Source: Glossina fuscipes (lineage: Eukaryota; Arthropoda; Insecta; Diptera; Glossinidae). Taken from it: a DNA stretch of 64,000 nucleotides. The stretch is from the NCBI RefSeq assembly GCF_014805625.2, contig NW_023998415.1, positions 46,553,016-46,617,015 of the forward strand. The letters are read 5' to 3'. Each line of letters starts with the position of its first letter. The stretch's first letter is position 1. Made by a program: the position numbers and the translations under genes. A model generated the notes under the pieces. It was not told the origin of the DNA and searched no databases. It was given only the letters and a program-made list of their open reading frames with translations. Below, one piece after another: positions 1 through 13,209 of this stretch.

Positions 1-42
<42 letters not shown>
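1..42. repeat. (AG)21 microsatellite, cut by the window edge
   Basis: Uninterrupted AG from the first base; it probably continues outside the window. Confidence 0.95.
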
Positions 43-47
<5 letters not shown>

Positions 48-1057
48 AGTAGACACGGTTACATCTATCTCTACATCCGCGCTAAACAAGAATGTATAAC
101 ACTTTCGAATTATTCGTAGACAAAGATTTTTATTATTGCAACAGATTCGCTGTTCACGCTTATCGAGGATACACTTAATATACACGTGATGTGGGGTCGG
201 ACAGCTGGACAGACAGAGAGTTATTGCCTGCAGCAATTTCGCTATTCATCCTCAGGCACAATGTGCACGTGTTTCGCTAAGTTACAAATGTCTTCTCTGC
301 TCCTTGATGCACGCAGAACAATGCACCTTATGAAGTAGACTGTAATGTAAAAAAGACAATCATTGAAAATCAATTGAAAATTTTCAATTATATTGGGCGT
401 TGGTCTACAACAATTCAACACGCAAAGGGTTTAGACCGGTAATAACCTCACCTACCTTAAATAAGAATATCAGTTATTTGCCTTATATATATATATATAT
501 ATGCATATGTGTAAAACGTTAAACATTATTAGTAGTGTTGTTTACATATTCTTTGATAATTTTGAATACGGACGGATTGATGTAAATCGATCTTTTGTAG
601 ACAGATAACGGATATCGAAAAGATTCGCTTGAAAATTCGCGCTTAATATTCAAATTAATTAACAAAACAAATTTCGCCTACTTTTTTAATGTTTTTTTTT
701 TTTTTTTTTTTTTGCGTGTTTTTTTTTTTTTTTTTTCTCAACTGGCCTATAATGTTACATAAATGCTATGGCGTCTTATTTGTGTGCACATCTCCCCCTT
801 TTCTTAATTTCGTTCTCTATGGACACTTTGAGGTTATTTATTAAGTTCATGCTGGGCATAGTGCCAAAAAGAGCAACAAATGGTACATAATACAGACGCA
901 ATATAGTAATACCGCACTCTTTACCTCTTCTCGCGAATTATAATTTCCATAAAGAGTTCATTTGAGTTCTAAATGGATTCCCTTTGTTTATTTTCTTCTT
1001 ATTCATTTAAAGAATTTCTCTATCTCTGCACACATTTGTTAAACGCGATGCCTCAAC

Positions 1058-1097
<40 letters not shown>

Positions 1098-4000
1098 TTT
1101 GCTTTGCTTTGCTTGGCTTTGCTTTTGCTCATTGATCTTGTTGCCGTATATTGTACAATCAATTGGACAGAATAAGTCGTTGAATCGGTTAATGCCGCCT
1201 CAACGCTGTTTAGCGATTTTCAAATTGCGCGATCTTCTTCAGTTGTGTTCTGTCATTTGATTCCGTTAAACGGTTTCTGTTCTCATTTCTTCTCATTTAA
1301 TTCTTCCTTTGTTGTTGTTTTCTTATTTATTTATTTTTATTGTTTTTTTTTTTTTTATTTGTTTTATTCTTTTTACATATCGTAACGCACTTTTCTTTTC
1401 TTTTTTTTTAATGTACTATCCGTACATACATACATAAATGCTTAGTAACCAGACGTTCTTTTTCTTCTGTTATTGTTGCAAAGAGTGCTTTTGGAATTTT
1501 TCTTTTTATACGATATTTACTGCCGCTTGATCATCATCATCATTCATTTATGCTAATGTGAATGAAAAGCGAAAGTGTTGAAATAATCATTAATGAATGG
1601 CAATAATTTACTTCACTTCGTATCCTATTAGTGTGTGAATTAATTATGAGAATTTTTAACCGAAATTGTGATGAAATGTTTAATTGCGTGATGATCACAA
1701 ACGTAGAGCAGAGGAATAAATGTGAAATTTCCATTTTTTATTATTGCTAAAATTTGTGTTCAAAAAAAAAAAACAAAAAAAAAAAAAAAAAAGAACCAAA
1801 GCAAAAAACAAAAAAGAAAACCGCTTCGCCTGTAGAACAAAGGAAAAATGTACCAAAAAAGAAACGCAAAATAATTGTAAATAGTTCCCGAAAACAAAAT
1901 ACCGCAAATCAATGCATTTTTAATTTAAATAAGAAAAAGAGAAACATGTAAGAATATGCATCACGCCCAATAATCATAAGATAATAAAGATCGTCGTTTG
2001 TCGCGAAAAAAAAACAACAACGCTTGAAAATCCAATACCAAATTTTTTTTTTTTTTTTTTTTTTTTTGTGGAGCCTTTCAAAAGTTAAGACTAGACAGTG
2101 TTTCTCACATATATAGATGTTCACATGTCCTAAACCTTACAACGATGTCTGCACTCAATTGCTTGAAATAATGAGGAAAATGTCTTAACCCGAGAAGAAG
2201 AAGAAGAGAAAATGAAAAGCGCGTTTATTAAATGTTTTATCGAGATCCCTGTCGCTTGTAGGAATCTTGATTAATTTTTATAAATCGCATGCAATATAAT
2301 CGCGAGGTTTGCAAATATTCTTAAGCGATTAATACAAAGCTTCTCATTTGTACTACTTTCTTTTTTTTTAGGTTAGGTCATTTGTCAAAGTCTACGCTTC
2401 TACGAGTCATATTTCACACGTTTATTAATTTTATTATTTTTGTTTTTTGTCACAAAATTTCTTTAAAATCACATTAAAGCCCCAAAGCGTATATATATAC
2501 CATTAGCAATACATTTAGCTTTACAAAAAAAAAATAATCGAATAACTGAAGTGAAAAAGAGTCGCCGCAAATTAATTGGCAATGCTTCTATGGCAATAAT
2601 ACAAGAGAACTGAATAAAAACTTTATAGCATGATAGACATAAGCGGGATGCTTACGAAATGGTTACCAATGCTTTAGGAAAAAACGTAGTCCTATTAGGT
2701 TCGATTTAAACTTTGTTATCGTAAGCGTAATACAAAAGTTTTTAAGCTGTCATTGGCCGAATCGCAGATAACTTTAGCATATAACTTAGACAACGAAGAA
2801 AAGATTAATTAATTAAATAACTTTATTAAGGTTCAAATAAAGAACTTTGTGTACGCATTGAACCTTTTCACTTTGCTGAGCACTGAGTAAAATTTTCGTT
2901 GCTCATTTACTGAATTGCAAAACAAGCAGAAAAAGAAGAAGAAGAATTAAATATACATAAATGAATATAGAGGATTAGTTCAGTGCAGCTTTCATTTAAA
3001 ATCCCCGTCCATTTGTCGCATGATCATTATTCTAAACTGTTCTAGTTTGCAAATACTTGTAGATGTTCTTCTTCTTTTTAAGGCATTAATTGACATTTAT
3101 TTTGGACTAGCTTTGCTACGCTTAGCCTATCATTGAGTGATATCGGTTTATGGCATTAAACACTTCTAGTAAACTGCGCTCTTCTGACTCGAGGTCTTTC
3201 CCCGTTCTTTCCCTAGGGTAATTCAACGGGGTTCAAAGAAAAAAGTGTAAACTTTCCAAATCATGATCCCGAAAGTCGATTTTGATTGGAAGGAAGGAAA
3301 TTCATTCTAGGTATTTAACGTTAATCCTAACGAAGACATATTCAATTTTTTCAAGGGCAATCTCAATATAATACAAGATAGATCTCATCAACTATTCCGA
3401 AAAATGTGTTTCTTAATCTTCTTCTTATAATATAATACATGGTATATAGCGAGTAGACGATGATGAGCAGACAAGATTCATGCTAATAAGTCGTAACGGC
3501 AAGTTACGTGCACACAAATGAAATGAGAAAATGAGAAAATCGCATGCGATTATAAGAATTTTTTTTTTTGATGATGAGTGCCGGGGGAAGGGAGGAGGGG
3601 AAAGAGAAGGACTTATGCGCTCTGCACAATCTCTTTGAAACACCCTCTGAATTGGTGCACAATTTTCAATACAATTAACCTATGTTATCGTACATATGTT
3701 TGTACGTGCTTGATAGCAAGTACGTATACGTGTGTTGGATCTATTCTTCTCGGACATCCGTAAATTAACAAAATTTCATAGAAAAGATAAAACTAAATGC
3801 ATTTGATATTGATTTAGAGTTAATGAATGAATGAATGAATGAATGAATGAATGAATGAATGAGTCACATGTGAAAGCGTTCACATCATAATTAAATGTAC
3901 ATGGGCGCCACTGCGTTGAAAGTCCCACTGACTGAAATCGAAAACATTGTTGAGACATCTACTGACTGCTTTATCTTCAGCCAAGTGATGAGACTTTAAC

Positions 4001-7000
4001 AATTTGAATAAAACATCGACTGACAACCAGATGCAATGACTCTCAAAGCAAGGCGCTCACATTTCATAGATCTTCTGATTACTGAGATTTAGGACAAAAA
4101 AAAAAAAAGAAAAGAAAAGAAAATCATTAGGAAAGTGGCCGTCCATCCTTCAAAGATGCGGGTATAAAAAATGTTTTATTAAGTTTACTAAATCTCTATA
4201 ATTGTTTGTGCATATAATTCACTGTACTTGTTATGCTACATTAACAAAAAGATTTTTTTATTTTTTTTTTTATAAATTTTATCAACTATTCTATCTGGCA
4301 ATGACATATGACGCGACTGTACTTGATTCTCTTGTATTTTCCATTAAGTTTCAAAAAAATTTGTTTTTTTTTTCGTTTTAATGTTTTAAAGCAAATCCGA
4401 TTACAAAGCGCTTTTATTATAATTTATTATTATAAATTAAAAGCCAAAATATTCATAAAAATGTGTTTTTCACTTTATTCTAAAGAGCATTTTGTCTTCT
4501 TCTTATATTCACCCCTAATCTCCAGCAAGATATATTAATTTTATCATTTAGTTTACAGTTTTCGAAAGATTTCGAAAATCTCATCTAATATTGATTAAGA
4601 ATGAAATTAATTCTTAAAAAAAAAAAAAAAATTAATAATATAAAACTATAACCGCCAGTTGGATATAAGTTTTAATATCTTATGGCGAATATTCGATAAT
4701 TGGATTCCCTCTTTCCGATCGTGTCTAACGTGGAAGAAAGCGTTTTACTTTATTTATGTATTTCATTTCTAACGCCCTAAGAAGTAAATAAAAAATTTGC
4801 TTATTGTTTAGATATTTCTCTAGTTGTCTACGCTAAAAAATATATTCTTGGCTTTTTAATACCAGAGAGAGGTGCCGTCGAGGCGTTAAAATTAAAGCTA
4901 AAAAGCTCTCTTTCTATATCCTATGCATAGGTTGGAAAGAAGGATGGGGAAAATATATGTAACTGGAGAGATCGATTTTTTACTACTCCACATCGGTTAC
5001 ATATCGGCTGGGAAACGAACGTGATGTGTTTTTCACAAGTCAGAGCCCTTCTGACTGGAGTCGAGCTTATTCCGTCCGCCTGTTCTTTTTCTTGAAATAT
5101 TGAGAGAATAATTTAAAAATTGAGATTGCGTATGATATATATATATATACGTAATTTGTAAATCGATTCATACAGACAGCGTAGGGAAACTCGCCCACTC
5201 GCACCTGGGGTATTAAGTTTCTTAAGTTGGTACGCGGAGAAGACAACTTTTATATTCGCAAATGGGATATACGATCCGCATGAACAGCTAAGTGGCGACT
5301 ATCAAGAGAATGTTCGCGAGTTTAAATCTTAGCGCTTTAGTCATAGGTATAATAATTGAGCATCCGATTGAGTATCCATCTCTTCATCTCTTTCTCTGTC
5401 CTCATTTTTTTTTAACGTTCATCGAGGTACATGAATCCTTTGAGTGATTCTGAGTCTTTTACATGCATACATATATATATGTATATATAATGCGTTCTCG
5501 AGTATCGTCCATTTTTATAACTCTTTTCAGATCTCAAGACTGCACTAAGAAAGTGAAAGCCATTTGAAAGTGATACGTGTATCCACAGTTCTTCAAATCT
5601 TACACGATTTTAATTTTATTGTTAAAAATACGCTCGAAAATAAATTTTACTTGATTTCATCCAGATTCCATTGGCGTACATTATGAAAGATTTACTTGTA
5701 CTTGTTGAAAACAATAAATATCAATAAGTTTTTTTTTTATTTTTTTTTTAATTCACGATAAGCAAACATCTGTTTAAAATTAATTTTTGCTTTTGTTTTC
5801 ATTGTTTTTTTTTTTTTAATTATTTTTATTTTTCTTTGAGTTTCTAACGAATCGATTGCCAAAAAAAAAAAAAAAAAACTAAAACTAAAAAAAAATGTAC
5901 TCTTGACGTAAGTCACACCACACCGTATACCATAACTAATCGATGAAATGCAATTGTAATCTCATTGAACAAGAAGCAATGGATCAATGAAACTTTAAGT
6001 AAATAAATAAAATAGAAAAAAGAAAGAAATTATTTGCAGTTTAGATCGAATTATTCGCGGTACGACTCATCACTTGTTGGCTTTTTTTTCGATTTTGTTT
6101 TTTTTTTTTTTTTTTTTTTTTTTTTTGGTAGAAAAGAAAGAAATTATACTCGACTTAGGAGGAAAATTTGAATATTCCCATTATATCTGCGATCGATATA
6201 TATATTGTGTATTATTTTTTGGGAAACAAGCATTTTATGCAACACTGGCAACACTTTGCCGGCCATTGTTTCAAGCACAAGTCGAAGCATAAAACATAAC
6301 ACGGCCGTCTTTGTAAATGATTTCCATTGTGAGCGAAATCTTTTGTTTACAAGTCGCATGATTTTCGAATTTTCAATTCAATGCGAATTTCGAATGGCGG
6401 TAAGATAAACTCAACCTATTGCTTAAAACATAATTTTTAAGTCCGTTTGTATTCGCGTACGAAACGTAAATAGGCCGAATACCTGGTGCGGTTAAGTCAA
6501 GGTCAACTATTTATATATCCGATAGGGGTCTCAATGCATGGAACGACGTGTTTACAAATATTTGGAAAATCTAACAAACGCCTTGTGACGTGTGTGCAAC
6601 AGCAACATCATGCCAACAACGCAGGCAAACCCTAACATCAAGTCCTATGCAGACGAATCTTAGCAATGCATAGACAATGGAAGAATGAAAGTTATTCTTC
6701 TTCTTGTTAAAAATTGGATTATAATTTTTTTTTTTTTACATTTTTTTTTTGCAAATTATTAGCATCGCTTGAAATCAATAGAAGAAATTTAAACGTTAAC
6801 GCAACACTTAACAAACCCCTCGTGGGCAGAAGCTTTCAAGGCTTGCTTTCAACTCAAGCGCTCATGCACGGTGATGGTGCGGTGGCTAATGCCGCAAATA
6901 TCCTTGAACATCGGTATACTGTGAGCTTTGTTTCGCTTATGCATAGATACCTCTAGGCCAAAAAATAAATCTGTTTCGCAAACAAAAGTAGCTTTGTTTA

Positions 7001-7289
7001 GTAGAACTTTTTGGCTTGCTCAGAGCTCTCATTCTCTAGCCCTGGTGTTGTCTTCATAGCGCACACTATAATGACTTGTGTCGTTGACCGCACTGTCCAT
7101 CTTTGCAATAACCTACCTGCAATGAACTTTCGCCCCATTTAAGATGTTTTCATCCTCAGCTTACACGTATATAAATACTGCCCGACCTTTTTCTAACGCT
7201 CTGCTTATTATTATAAAGAAAGAAAATCTTTTGAGTAGCAGGTCAACTTGTGCAAGAAAATTTTAATTGGCCCAAGTATTTGCCTGTGA
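43..7289. other. non-coding AT-rich DNA with simple repeats
   Basis: No credible exon seen. Simple repeats include T tracts at 692-736, 2043-2067 and 6098-6126, (ATC)n at 1059-1097, an A tract at 1762-1792 and (AATG)n at 3822-3862. The open frame at 973-1260 owes its poly-Ser to the (ATC)n run and has no other gene signature. Those at 1754-1951 and 6074-6292 are translated homopolymers. This is intergenic or intronic sequence. Confidence 0.7.
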
Positions 7290-7520
7290 TGGTGGGACAC
7301 AGCCCACCATTAAATACGACCCTACACCACTCTAAAGGTATTCATATAACGACTTTTCAACATCAGGCATTACATGGGGAGGGGGCAAGGTAGTTGTTCA
7401 ACTCGTTCGTCCTTTGGTCAAATCATCTTAACGTATCAAATTTCAACTAAAGATCTCAAAAATTGCGAACACAGACAAACGGAAAGATGGGTAAATAAGC
7501 TTGGATTGCTGGTATGTTAA
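7290..7520 (+). repeat. dispersed repeat family C
   Basis: CCCTACACCACTCTAAAGGT, 'ATAACGACTTTTCAACATCA', a CAACTCGTTCGTCCTTTGGT block, and 'CTCAAAAATTGCGAACACAG' with ACAAACGG. The same order is seen at 26.9 kb. Confidence 0.5.
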
Positions 7521-8307
7521 AAGTCGAGTCCATTTCAAGTCGTTGTCGGTGTTGTACATCTCCGTATAACCTCAATATACTCTTTTGACGCTTTCAAAAT
7601 ACGATAGAATATACGATCGCTATACCAAGTAAACGGAACCCTGCTCGGGCACGAGCTCTATCGTAGAAGAAATACCAATCTGAAATTTGATATTGCCTTG
7701 AAGCAAACTCATTTGTATAACTGGTTCTTAGCCATTGTAATGAACTTAGAAATCAAGATTCACTTTGAGGTTAACCAACTACTGTTACTTGTTATTATTG
7801 AATTTTTTCAAAACATCTGTCAGAATTTTAAATCCGAGCGGAGATGTTTTTTTACGAATTCCTTCCTTCAGTTAGACTGAAATGCGGATAATTTAAAAAA
7901 AAAAAAAGAAAAGAAAAATCATGTTACGTAGGAGTGCAGTAGGAGTAGGAACTTGGAATTTATCGATCTTATGCTTAACTAACGCTACGTTATTTCTACA
8001 TTTTCTCTACGACTTTTTTCATCAGTTGTGTGCATGTATATACATGTTTTTTTTTTTTTATTTTTTTTTTATTTTTTCATTGGACTTTATTTTCCTTGCT
8101 TTAACGTAAGTCAAATGAAAGCACAAGCAATAACAACAAGTGCTATGAAATTTGCAATAATGTCTCAAATCTTCGCCGAGTTCATTATCTGATGCGAAGG
8201 GAAATAAAAATTTTTCTTCAACTAATTTTAGCAACAAAAAGTATTTTTAGTCTTTTAAGTAGACAGCAGGAATACGTAGTATAACAAATACGTATACGTA
8301 CACATAT

Positions 8308-8344
<37 letters not shown>

Positions 8345-9021
8345 CCATATGCATGGTGTGTATACAATATGCAGAAAGAGGCGTCCTTATATGGATGGAT
8401 AGGTTGAATAAATGCTAAATCGCATAAAAACAGGAAAAAGTAAATAAATAAACGGGAAAGGAATACGTTTTTTATTTCAATTTGTTTTTTGCTTTTTCAT
8501 CCGTTTTAAATTTAATATGCATACATCGTACATTGGCCAAGGATTAGGAAGAGATATTGAAAAGTCATTTAAGAAAACCAACATAGACACAAGCGCGCGC
8601 ACGGACGCGCGCACGCATAAAATGCATTGATTTGCTTCAGCTTTTCTTTGTTTGTTTCTTTAGATATTTAACAGAGATAATATTTTAAAAAATTTAAAAA
8701 AATAAAAAAAAATAAATAAATAAACATAAATGTATTGAACAAGTGATTTTTAAAAGATACTTTTCTTATAAAAAATTTACAAGAAATATTTATAATAACA
8801 CAAATAAAATTATGTGCCTTAGCTTCAGAAATCTCTGCAAAACATGTCGAGGTAGGTTTCGTATTAAAAAATTAAAAAACAAAATATCTTATATTCGCTT
8901 AAAACACCTATCGTAAGTATTATGAGTATCTAATCGCTTCTGCCTAATTCTTACTTAACGCATTCATAGTCATCACTTTTATGAGGACCTCAATGTTAAG
9001 TTTTTTGAAACTTGAAATCAA

Positions 9022-9065
<44 letters not shown>

Positions 9066-9314
9066 CGATCTTAGCCATAAGTTAATCACAAAAATACGTT
9101 AATATATTTAGGCGCATTTTGAAATTTGATCAGTAAGAAGATCAAGCATACATGCGTCCAAAAACATTTCACATTTTACATCTTTGATTCTCAAAAGGAT
9201 CGAACGAGGTTTCCTGTTGCTCGATGCCTCGATCGAATTGATACAAAAGCTAAAAATATTTGTATACATTTTACACTAAAGGGCCGTGTGTTTTAGATGG
9301 AAATTTCTGTATCA
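7521..9314. other. non-coding DNA with microsatellites
   Basis: Holds (TA)n at 8320-8343, an alternating CG/CA-rich tract at 8592-8618 and (ATCT)11 at 9021-9065. No gene or larger repeat recognised. Confidence 0.7.
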
Positions 9315-9990
9315 AATAATAGCTCTCCATCTCAGTCGCTGTAGTCATGATTGTGCCAAGAACACAATGAATAGAGGGGCAGACTCACAGACTCGCGGAC
9401 AAATGCAATTAAATATTCCTATTCATATTCATTCATTCAATAAGTTCGTAGGATGACATATAAATTTCAGCACCAATCTGTTGGGTGTGGCTCCAATTGT
9501 AATCACGAGAGTGCCATCATCACACTGAACAGAGGAACAGACCCACAGACTCGAGGGCAGATATAATTAAATTGTCGTATATATCTATATGAGGTATCAT
9601 TCAATAAGTGTGTAGCATGGCATACGGGTGTGTCGTCACTAGTGATTAATCTGTTGGGTATGGCTCCAATTGTAACCATGAGAGTGTCAACAACAACACA
9701 GTAAATAGTCGGACGGACTCGCGGACAAATATAATTAAATATTTATATTCAAGCATTCAATAAGTTCGTAGAATGGCATATAGATGTCGTCCACAGTCTG
9801 TTGCGTATGGCTCCATGTGTAATCGTGATAGTGTCAACAACACAATGAATAGACGGACGGACCCGCGGACAAACATAATTAATATGTCGCATATAGTTGA
9901 AACTACACCAAACAGATTGCTCAATATTGGCGACATCTATATGTCATCCTACCAACTTATTGAATGAAGTGTCATACATATCTATATATA
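9315..9990. repeat. tandem array of ~156-164-bp units ending in an inverted copy
   Basis: ATTCAATAAG recurs at 9435, 9599 and 9755 (spacings 164 and 156 bp). Each unit also carries 'CTGTTGGGTATGGCTCC', 'GAGAGTG', 'CACAATGAATAGA' and 'CGGACAAATATAATTAA'. A partial earlier unit starts near 9315. At 9905-9965 the ATTCAATAAGTT...CAATCTGTT segment appears in reverse orientation, so the array is bounded by inverted repeats. Divergence between units is modest. The short open frames here (9773-9967 and 9897-10169) are incidental. Confidence 0.8.
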
Positions 9991-11406
9991 TATATATATT
10001 TTTTTTTTTGGATATAGCTCCAACTATAATTTCAACACAACTATTGGATATAAAAATAAATGAAATTCTATTGCGTTGCGTATTTCTAGATGCGATAAGG
10101 GAAACAAAATATTTCTTATATTTCGAATCGAATCTCTTGTATTATTATTATAAAAATATTTATATATAGTAAATGTAAAACAATTAATTTTATATTTAGC
10201 AAGAGAAAAACTATATATTTTTATTTGAATTTTATTTCTTAATAGATATTCTAAAAAATTGTATTATCTATTTTGATGAAAATTTAATGAGAAAAGACAA
10301 CGACGCGCGCGCGTCACTAAAATTAAAATTAAAAGAATTTCAAAAATGTTCTCAAACAAGTTTGGCATTAAGCATAGAACACTGAAAGAAATTCGTGAAA
10401 ATTGTAATCTGTTTTAATGTAAAAAATACATAAATAAATATAACTTTAAATACATTAAATGACATTAATCAATTTGTTGTTACGTAGATAAAATATTCAT
10501 TGAACCAATTAACTGTGCCGACTTCCTTACCGTGCACTTGGTGTTTACTTGAGAAAAATGACAAAAATCCATTATCATCGGCAAATCGGCAAATCATAAT
10601 GACAACGTAATATGAGGTAATCCGACAAGGAGTAATGAACGTATCATAGCGAATATATTCGTCATATACAGCTAATTGATTATAGGCGTAGGAAGAATAG
10701 TAAATGTAATGTTGTGAATGGATGGAGCAACGATTCGATTCGATTCGGATCAATTGATTTATCGAATTTAGAAAAAAAGAGATATTCTAGTGGTAGTGTA
10801 GTGTAGTGTAGTGATCATCTTAGTGCACTGAAACGACAGGTATGTTAAGTAAGCATTAAAAATCTTACATCGTAAAGTAACGAAGGCTCTCTGTAATTAA
10901 TTGAAATTGTAATGATCTGCAATGAAGTAAACATTTTGATACGAGCGAGCCTTCTAGTCGCGGATCTGGGAGGAAGTTTCAAATATCCTGCATAGCTTAA
11001 CGCACATAACAACAAATGCTTTCTTGAGATTTTCAAAACTGATTGTTGTCTTCCTTATATATAACGCTTTCGAACGGATATATACGGATTTTGCGACCAC
11101 TCACTAATCGCGTGAAAAGATAATGCACTTTTTTCCAGTGTATATACGTGTTTTTGAATTACGAAAAATTCTTTTGTAACATTTTTTATTTTTCAAAAGT
11201 TTTTTTGTTTTGTTTTCACATTATTGTAATATATTTTAGTTTTTTATGAGGTTTTCCGCTGCTCTGCCCAAGTTTTTGCTCTTAAGCATCGTATCTTTCT
11301 TCTACTTATACTTACCTGCTAAGGTTAATGTTCTCATTTCCCAACTTGTCTCTCACTCTCCCCCTGTCTTTCTCTCCCTATGTCTATCTGTCTGTCCGTC
11401 TGTCTG

Positions 11407-11449
<43 letters not shown>

Positions 11450-11799
11450 GTCTGTAGCTGTCTTTCTTTTATCGGTGACCTGTTAATGTATAAAATGCTC
11501 GTTTTTGTTATATATCTTTCATATCGCCACAGGAATGCAAAGATATTTTTAGTTTTAAGTGTTTTTCATATCGGAATTAGATAATTATAAAAAGTAGATG
11601 TTAGGGTTTCCAACATCATTATCTCGTGAGATGATAAGCATCTTGTAAATGCCATTATTGCAGATGTTTTAAAGAGATGTGAGAGCAAGGCCCAAGCGAG
11701 TAACATTTACACTAACATAACATATATTTATTATAATTCCGGCAATTATATGTAAGAACAACAAAATTTGTTGTTCTGTACTTAGGCAAAAACAAACGA

Positions 11800-12060
11800 A
11801 AACACTACAGTGGATTACGGTTTATCATTAAATACTCTACACCACCGACAGTTGTTCATAGAATGAAGTTTCCAAATAAGGCGTTATATGGCAAGTCGTC
11901 GAAAGAGTGGTCCGATCTGAAGAATTGCAGACAAGAATCCAAGGAAAACAAACAGACGAACCGACAAGCTAAAGTGAATTCAGAAACTAATTGGAAATCG
12001 ATCGGTTGGTCTATCTGAATTAACCGCATATCAATCGGTATAAACTTAAAAGTGCATAAG
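11800..12060 (+). repeat. dispersed repeat family C
   Basis: 'CTCTACACCACCGACAGTTG', a GTTTCCAAATAAGGCGTTAT block, GTCGAAAGAGTGGTCCGATC, AACAGACGAACCGACA and 'ATCGATCGGTTGGTCTATCT' follow the family C order. Confidence 0.5.
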
Positions 12061-12469
12061 TCAAAAGTGCTGCCGTGTATAACAATATTATTACACTAAT
12101 AATTATGCTATAATCATAGATTTAAAAACCTAATAAAACGAATAGTGTCGAATTTGGTAATCCGTAATCAAGTAAATATATCAAATCGGTAGAATTACTG
12201 TTGCGTGTTAACTCTTGATGTGACCGCACAATATTAGACAAAAGGTAGAGAGGTATGGCGTGCGTGAAAATTCATTAAGGAAAAGTAAGAAAATAATGTA
12301 GTCGGTCATTACCGATACTTTAAAACTCATAATCCTGACCCTAAAAAAAAAACTAAAAAGAGGGAATAGAACTAAATTTTCGTACCCTATAATATTGCGT
12401 GTGCGCGACTAATTTTTTTTTTTCCTAGAATAAAACTGCAAATGTATATTGTGAACGGAAAGTCAGAGT

Positions 12470-12765
12470 GCTCAACGCTTTTGTTCCATAGGCATGTGGG
12501 TGTGCCTCTTGATCAGTTTAGGCCATTTTCAAATCCTTTCGCCAATTTCTATGCGATATTTTCATTTTTGTAAACGAAAGAATTTTTACCATAAATACTA
12601 CATCGTTGGGCAGACGGACAGCCGGACAGACGAGAAGATTTTGAAATTAGGCAAGAACTTCTATACTTTACGCGATTTTTGAAGCTTCCTTGTGGGTGTA
12701 GCAAATGTTTTGACCAAATGAATATACGCCTCTGTCACTCTCGTTGATGGTTATAAAAAGAAAAA
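12470..12765 (+). repeat. INE-1/DINE-1-like dispersed repeat (family A)
   Basis: Contains 'GGCCATTTTCAAATCC', 'GGCAGACGGACAGCCGGACA' and a 'GAAGCTTCC' block, ending in a GATGGTTATAAAAAG-type terminus. The same ordered blocks recur at 48.4, 49.3, 52.6, 54.6 and 60.5 kb. The short open frame inside is not a gene. Confidence 0.6.
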
Positions 12766-13013
12766 TATATTTTACTGAAATATAAATATACGCGACGAAG
12801 AATCTTAGATGTACATAGTAGTACTGCGAACAGAAAATAAAGTGAATTTTCAAGTCAAAGCTTGGGCTTACTATGAAATCATGCAATCATTTTTTTTGTG
12901 CGGATTGTGAAATACTGTCTTTGCCACATATATAGGATTTCCTATGAAAATAGCTTCAATTGCTACGAAGATATCGTAAATGTGTATAGGCGAGTTTTTC
13001 GACTTTTATTGTG

Positions 13014-13023
13014 NNNNNNNNNN
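13014..13023. other. assembly gap, 10 N
   Basis: Ten ambiguous bases, just downstream of the DUF4485-like gene's poly(A) candidates. The short open frames that span it are artefacts. Confidence 0.99.
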
Positions 13024-13100
13024 ATATCCGCATTTTTATCGTCTTATCATATATTTTGTAACAAATACGTCAAGAGTTTTCCAAGAAAGTATTCGTTTTT

Positions 13101-13136
13101 TTTATTATTTTATTATTGATTTATTCCATGTTTATT
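13101..13136 (-). promoter_or_regulatory. candidate polyadenylation signals for the minus-strand gene
   Basis: TTTATT on the plus strand (AATAAA on the minus strand) occurs at 13131-13136, 13120-13125 and 13101-13106, about 75-110 bp past the stop codon at 13210. The AT-rich setting makes chance matches likely, so this is positional inference. Confidence 0.4.
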
Positions 13137-13209
13137 GTTTTGGGTTCGTCTTTTTGCTATTTCGTCTCTCTTTTACCTTTTATTTTTTTTATTTTTTTTT
13201 TTTTTTGTT

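Larger units (their letters stand above)
9991..13100. other. non-coding DNA between the tandem array and the minus-strand gene
   Basis: Contains a 14-bp CG palindrome (10302-10315), an (ATTCG)n piece near 10732-10748, and a compound TCTG/TCTA microsatellite at 11382-11456 that accounts for the 112-codon frame at 11246-11584. The family C and A repeats are listed separately. No exon recognised. Confidence 0.65.

Noticed and set aside
973..1260. 95-codon frame with poly-Ser
   Set aside because: The Ser run is an (ATC)n microsatellite in one frame. The rest has no motif, splice support or coding composition.
9022..11456. A CRISPR-like array from the regularly spaced repeats
   Set aside because: These are eukaryotic tetranucleotide microsatellites and a ~160-bp tandem repeat; there are no short repeats with unique spacers.
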